The position numbers and the translations under genes were made by a program. DNA of 9,518 nt from Clostridia bacterium (GTDB taxonomy: Bacteria; Bacillota_E; SLMV01; PUMD01). The notes below the pieces were generated by a model. It did no database searches, had not been told where the DNA came from, and was given only the letters and a program-made list of their open reading frames with translations. This document shows, in pieces, positions 7,839 to 9,518 of this stretch (position 1 is the stretch's first letter; the number at the start of each line of letters is the position of its first letter). The stretch is from NCBI GenBank assembly GCA_003563755.1, contig PWUB01000311.1, positions 1 to 9,518 on the forward strand, read 5' to 3'.

Positions 7839-9154
7839 TGGATGGGAGTATGACATTGATCACCCGGCGCAGGATGCTTCCAGCGCCTGGGACGGTGCAT
7901 GTGAGTCCAGGGGACAGGGTGGAGCATGACACGATAGTTGGTGAGGTGGGATACTCGTTGGGCATGCCCCACTTCGTGAACGTTGCGCGGCTGCTCGGCG
8001 AGCGCCCCGAGAACCTGATCACCGATCACTTCATCGTCTCCGTCGGTGATGAGGTCCGGGCAGGTGATACAGTGGCCAGGCTCTCACGGCGCTGGGGCTT
8101 CAGCCGTGAAACCAGGGAGGCCTCGGCGCCCGTGGCAGGCGTGGTTGAGAGGGTGCTTCCTGAGCTGGGCCTGCTCTCGATCCGCTCCGGTGAGACAACA
8201 CCGGCGGCGGGCGTGGTGGCCGTTCCCGTTGCAGCCCCGTTGAGGTGTCGAGGGGGAGAGATCACACCCTTTATGCGCGTGGGTCGGGGGGACAGGGTCA
8301 GCCAGGGGCAGCTGCTCGCGGTCCGCGAGGAAGGAGCGGCGACCCATGTGGCCCGCTCCTCCCATGACGGCGTCGTTGATGAGATCGATGTTTCTGAGGG
8401 AACGGTCATCCTACGGCGCCGGGACTACCGACAGGTGGTCAGGGCGTTCATACCTGGTCGGGTGCAGCGGGTCATCCCAGGACGGGGGGCCGTCATAGCC
8501 ACCAGGGGGGCGGTGATCCGGGGCGTCTTCGGGGCCGGAGGTGAATCCGTCGGAGCCGTATCCGTCGTGGATTCCAGTACCCTGCGGTCGGCTGACATCG
8601 GTAGGGTTCATCGAGGTTGTGTGGTGGTCGCGCCCGGCCGTCTGAGCCTGGATGCCTTATTGGAGGCTCATGAGGCGGGCGTACGCGCCGTCGTGGGGGC
8701 ATCTGCGATGGCCGCTGATATGGTCCACCTACTGGGAGAAGAGCTGGGGAGGGGTGTCACGGGTAGCGAGTCACTGGAGTTCACCGTTGTGCTCACCGAG
8801 GGCTTCGGCCGGTTCGAGATGGATGCGGATCTGTGGGGTGTCTTGTGCAGCCTGGGGGGATCAATGGCCTGCGTGAGGGGGGAGACCCATCTGAGGGCGG
8901 GCGTCATAAGGCCCGAGGTCATAGTGCCCGGAGCCGCGTCCGATGTCGCCACGGATCGTGGTCCTGCTCAGCTGCGCACGGGCGCGAGGGTCCGCATAGT
9001 CCGCGAGCCGGGTCTCATGCGTCGGGGAAGCGTTGAGCACCTGATGGACACTGCGGACATCGGCAATGGGCTCCGGGCCCCAGCCCTTCGCGTGAGGCTC
9101 GACGACGGTTCGGCCCTCGTTGTTCTGCAGGCCAACGTGGAGGTGATACCGTAA
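7838..9154 (+). CDS. Uncharacterised protein with repeated barrel-sandwich (biotinyl/lipoyl-like) segments and KOW-like C-terminus
   Basis: 438 residues; I do not recognise a named family. About residues 10-235 are rich in beta-turn patterns of the biotinyl/lipoyl-like type: HVSPGDRVEHD, FIVSVGDEVRAGD (65-77), and FMRVGRGDRVSQGQLL from about 146, each followed by strand-Gly-strand such as APVAGVVERV. Residues about 240-365 look like an alpha/beta domain (VVVAPGRLSLDALLEAHEAG, GVRAVVGASAMAADM, FTVVLTEGFGRF). The end (about 379-438) resembles a KOW/SH3-like barrel (TGARVRIV, then VRLDDGSALVVLQANVEVI). The protein has no lysine at all, so it cannot carry lipoate or biotin, and no MKM motif is present. 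No signal peptide or membrane helix is seen. The ATG overlaps the preceding TGA by one base, with GAGGAGA (7824-7830) as ribosome binding site. The coupling suggests it works with the MutL-like ATPase, perhaps as a partner or scaffold; this is inference. Confidence 0.8.
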   Translation: MDGSMTLITRRRMLPAPGTVHVSPGDRVEHDTIVGEVGYSLGMPHFVNVARLLGERPENLITDHFIVSVGDEVRAGDTVARLSRRWGFSRETREASAPVAGVVERVLPELGLLSIRSGETTPAAGVVAVPVAAPLRCRGGEITPFMRVGRGDRVSQGQLLAVREEGAATHVARSSHDGVVDEIDVSEGTVILRRRDYRQVVRAFIPGRVQRVIPGRGAVIATRGAVIRGVFGAGGESVGAVSVVDSSTLRSADIGRVHRGCVVVAPGRLSLDALLEAHEAGVRAVVGASAMAADMVHLLGEELGRGVTGSESLEFTVVLTEGFGRFEMDADLWGVLCSLGGSMACVRGETHLRAGVIRPEVIVPGAASDVATDRGPAQLRTGARVRIVREPGLMRRGSVEHLMDTADIGNGLRAPALRVRLDDGSALVVLQANVEVIP

Positions 9155-9197
9155 CAGATGGGCCCACCAACCTTCTCCCGGCGTTCACCCAGCCTGC

Positions 9198-9227
9198 TTG
9201 ACGCTCCCCACCGTTTCTCACTACAAT
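9198..9227 (+). promoter_or_regulatory. Sigma-A-type promoter for ylxM (and probably ffh beyond the window)
   Basis: TTGACG (9198-9203, five of six) and TACAAT (9222-9227, five of six) are separated by 18 bases. The expected transcription start is near 9234, giving a leader of about 46 bases before the ylxM start. This is the best vegetative promoter in the window. It lies in the only clear gap after the MutL-like pair, so the SRP genes ylxM-ffh seem to have their own start of transcription. No terminator is seen between the previous gene's stop (9152-9154) and this promoter. Confidence 0.72.
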
Positions 9228-9245
9228 GAGGTGCATTCTAGTGTA

Positions 9246-9259
9246 AAGGTATTGACCTT
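9246..9259. repeat. Short inverted repeat in the ylxM leader
   Basis: AAGGT (9246-9250) and ACCTT (9255-9259) with loop ATTG lie just after the predicted transcription start and before the ribosome binding site. It could be a small hairpin or a half-site operator; at five bp it may be chance. Confidence 0.3.
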
Positions 9260-9266
9260 AACAGAC

Positions 9267-9274
9267 GGAGGTGA
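9267..9274 (+). promoter_or_regulatory. Ribosome binding site pointing to a CTG start for ylxM
   Basis: GGAGGTGA is an ideal match to the 3' end of 16S rRNA. Six bases later stands CTG 9281, in the ylxM frame; the frame is closed upstream by TGA 9272-9274. No ATG, GTG or TTG lies at a workable distance, the next candidate being GTG 9305, 30 bases downstream. The same bases can pair in a hairpin with 9278-9281 and 9286-9289. Confidence 0.7.
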
Positions 9275-9280
9275 GGATCA

Positions 9281-9518
9281 CTGGACTCCCCGATTGACCG
9301 CACGGTGCGGGTAAATGAGCTCGTCGATCTGTACGGCAGCCTGCTCACTCCCCACCAACGGGAGGTGCTGTACCTCTACTACTCCCTTGATCTGTCTCTC
9401 GGTGAGATAGCGGAGAGGCTGGAGGTATCCAGGCAGGCCGTGTATGATTCACTGGCGAGGGGAGTCGAAGCGCTGGAGAATCTCGAAGATGCCCTGAATG
9501 TCCGGACGCGGGCTGCCA
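9281..9518 (+). CDS. ylxM: YlxM-family helix-turn-helix protein (UPF0122), truncated by window end
   Basis: 79 codons are visible; the 3' end lies beyond the window. YlxM is a small protein (about 110 residues) encoded just before ffh in Firmicutes. It resembles sigma factor region 4 and has been linked to SRP function. The sequence matches the family closely from memory: ELVDLYGSLLTPHQREVLYLYY (residues 13-34), then the helix-turn-helix SLGEIAERLEVSRQAVYDSL (39-58), then a charged helix. The likely start is CTG at 9281, giving MDSPIDRTVRVNEL, which fits the usual length of the YlxM N-terminus. It is supported by GGAGGTGA six bases upstream. GTG 9305 would have no ribosome binding site and would trim the first eight residues. 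It has its own sigma-A-type promoter. ffh is expected next but is not in view. Confidence 0.92.
   Translation, partial: MDSPIDRTVRVNELVDLYGSLLTPHQREVLYLYYSLDLSLGEIAERLEVSRQAVYDSLARGVEALENLEDALNVRTRAA

Noticed and set aside
7838..9154. Biotin or lipoyl carrier protein, or RnfC-type electron transfer subunit
   Set aside because: The turns look similar, but the protein has no lysine for cofactor attachment and no CxxCxxC iron-sulfur motifs.
1..9518. tRNA/rRNA genes, CRISPR arrays, insertion sequences, prophage or defence genes
   Set aside because: I found no cloverleaf or rRNA stretches, no regularly spaced repeats, no transposase or integrase motifs; the window is almost fully occupied by the genes listed.

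Overview
The window comes from the chromosome of a GC-rich, very probably endospore-forming bacterium of the Bacillota (Firmicutes). The evidence is a SpoVS homologue with a sigma-H-like promoter, strong AGGAGG-type ribosome binding sites, and the gene order fabF - rnc - (spoVS) - smc - ftsY - ... - ylxM. This order is the Firmicutes lipid synthesis / RNase III / SMC / SRP-receptor neighbourhood, in which ffh normally follows ylxM. GC content looks to be above 60% by eye. I cannot name genus or species. All genes are on the + strand.

Layout: (1) Positions 1-888 hold the 3' end of fabF (fatty acid elongation) and a complete rnc, joined stop-to-start. (2) Positions 889-1444 hold a short regulated unit: a sigma-H-like promoter overlapping the rnc stop, spoVS, and a hairpin that may act as a terminator. 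(3) Positions 1445-5981 hold smc (TTG start) and ftsY, overlapping by 8 nt. (4) Positions 6066-9154 hold a translationally coupled pair that is not part of the textbook SRP operon. The first gene is a MutL/GlmL-type actin-fold ATPase with an extra C-terminal domain. The second is an uncharacterised 438-residue beta-rich protein with repeated biotinyl/lipoyl-like turns and a KOW-like tail, and it contains no lysine. (5) Positions 9155-9518 hold a strong sigma-A-like promoter and the start of ylxM, which appears to begin at CTG. The window ends inside ylxM.

The housekeeping genes serve fatty acid elongation, RNA processing, chromosome organisation and membrane protein targeting. The most interesting part is the MutL-like + beta-barrel pair between ftsY and ylxM. 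No glutamate mutase or other B12-enzyme genes are in the window, so the usual 'glutamate mutase L' label says little about its role. The pair may be an undescribed two-component system (ATPase plus partner). That is inference and needs comparative genomics.
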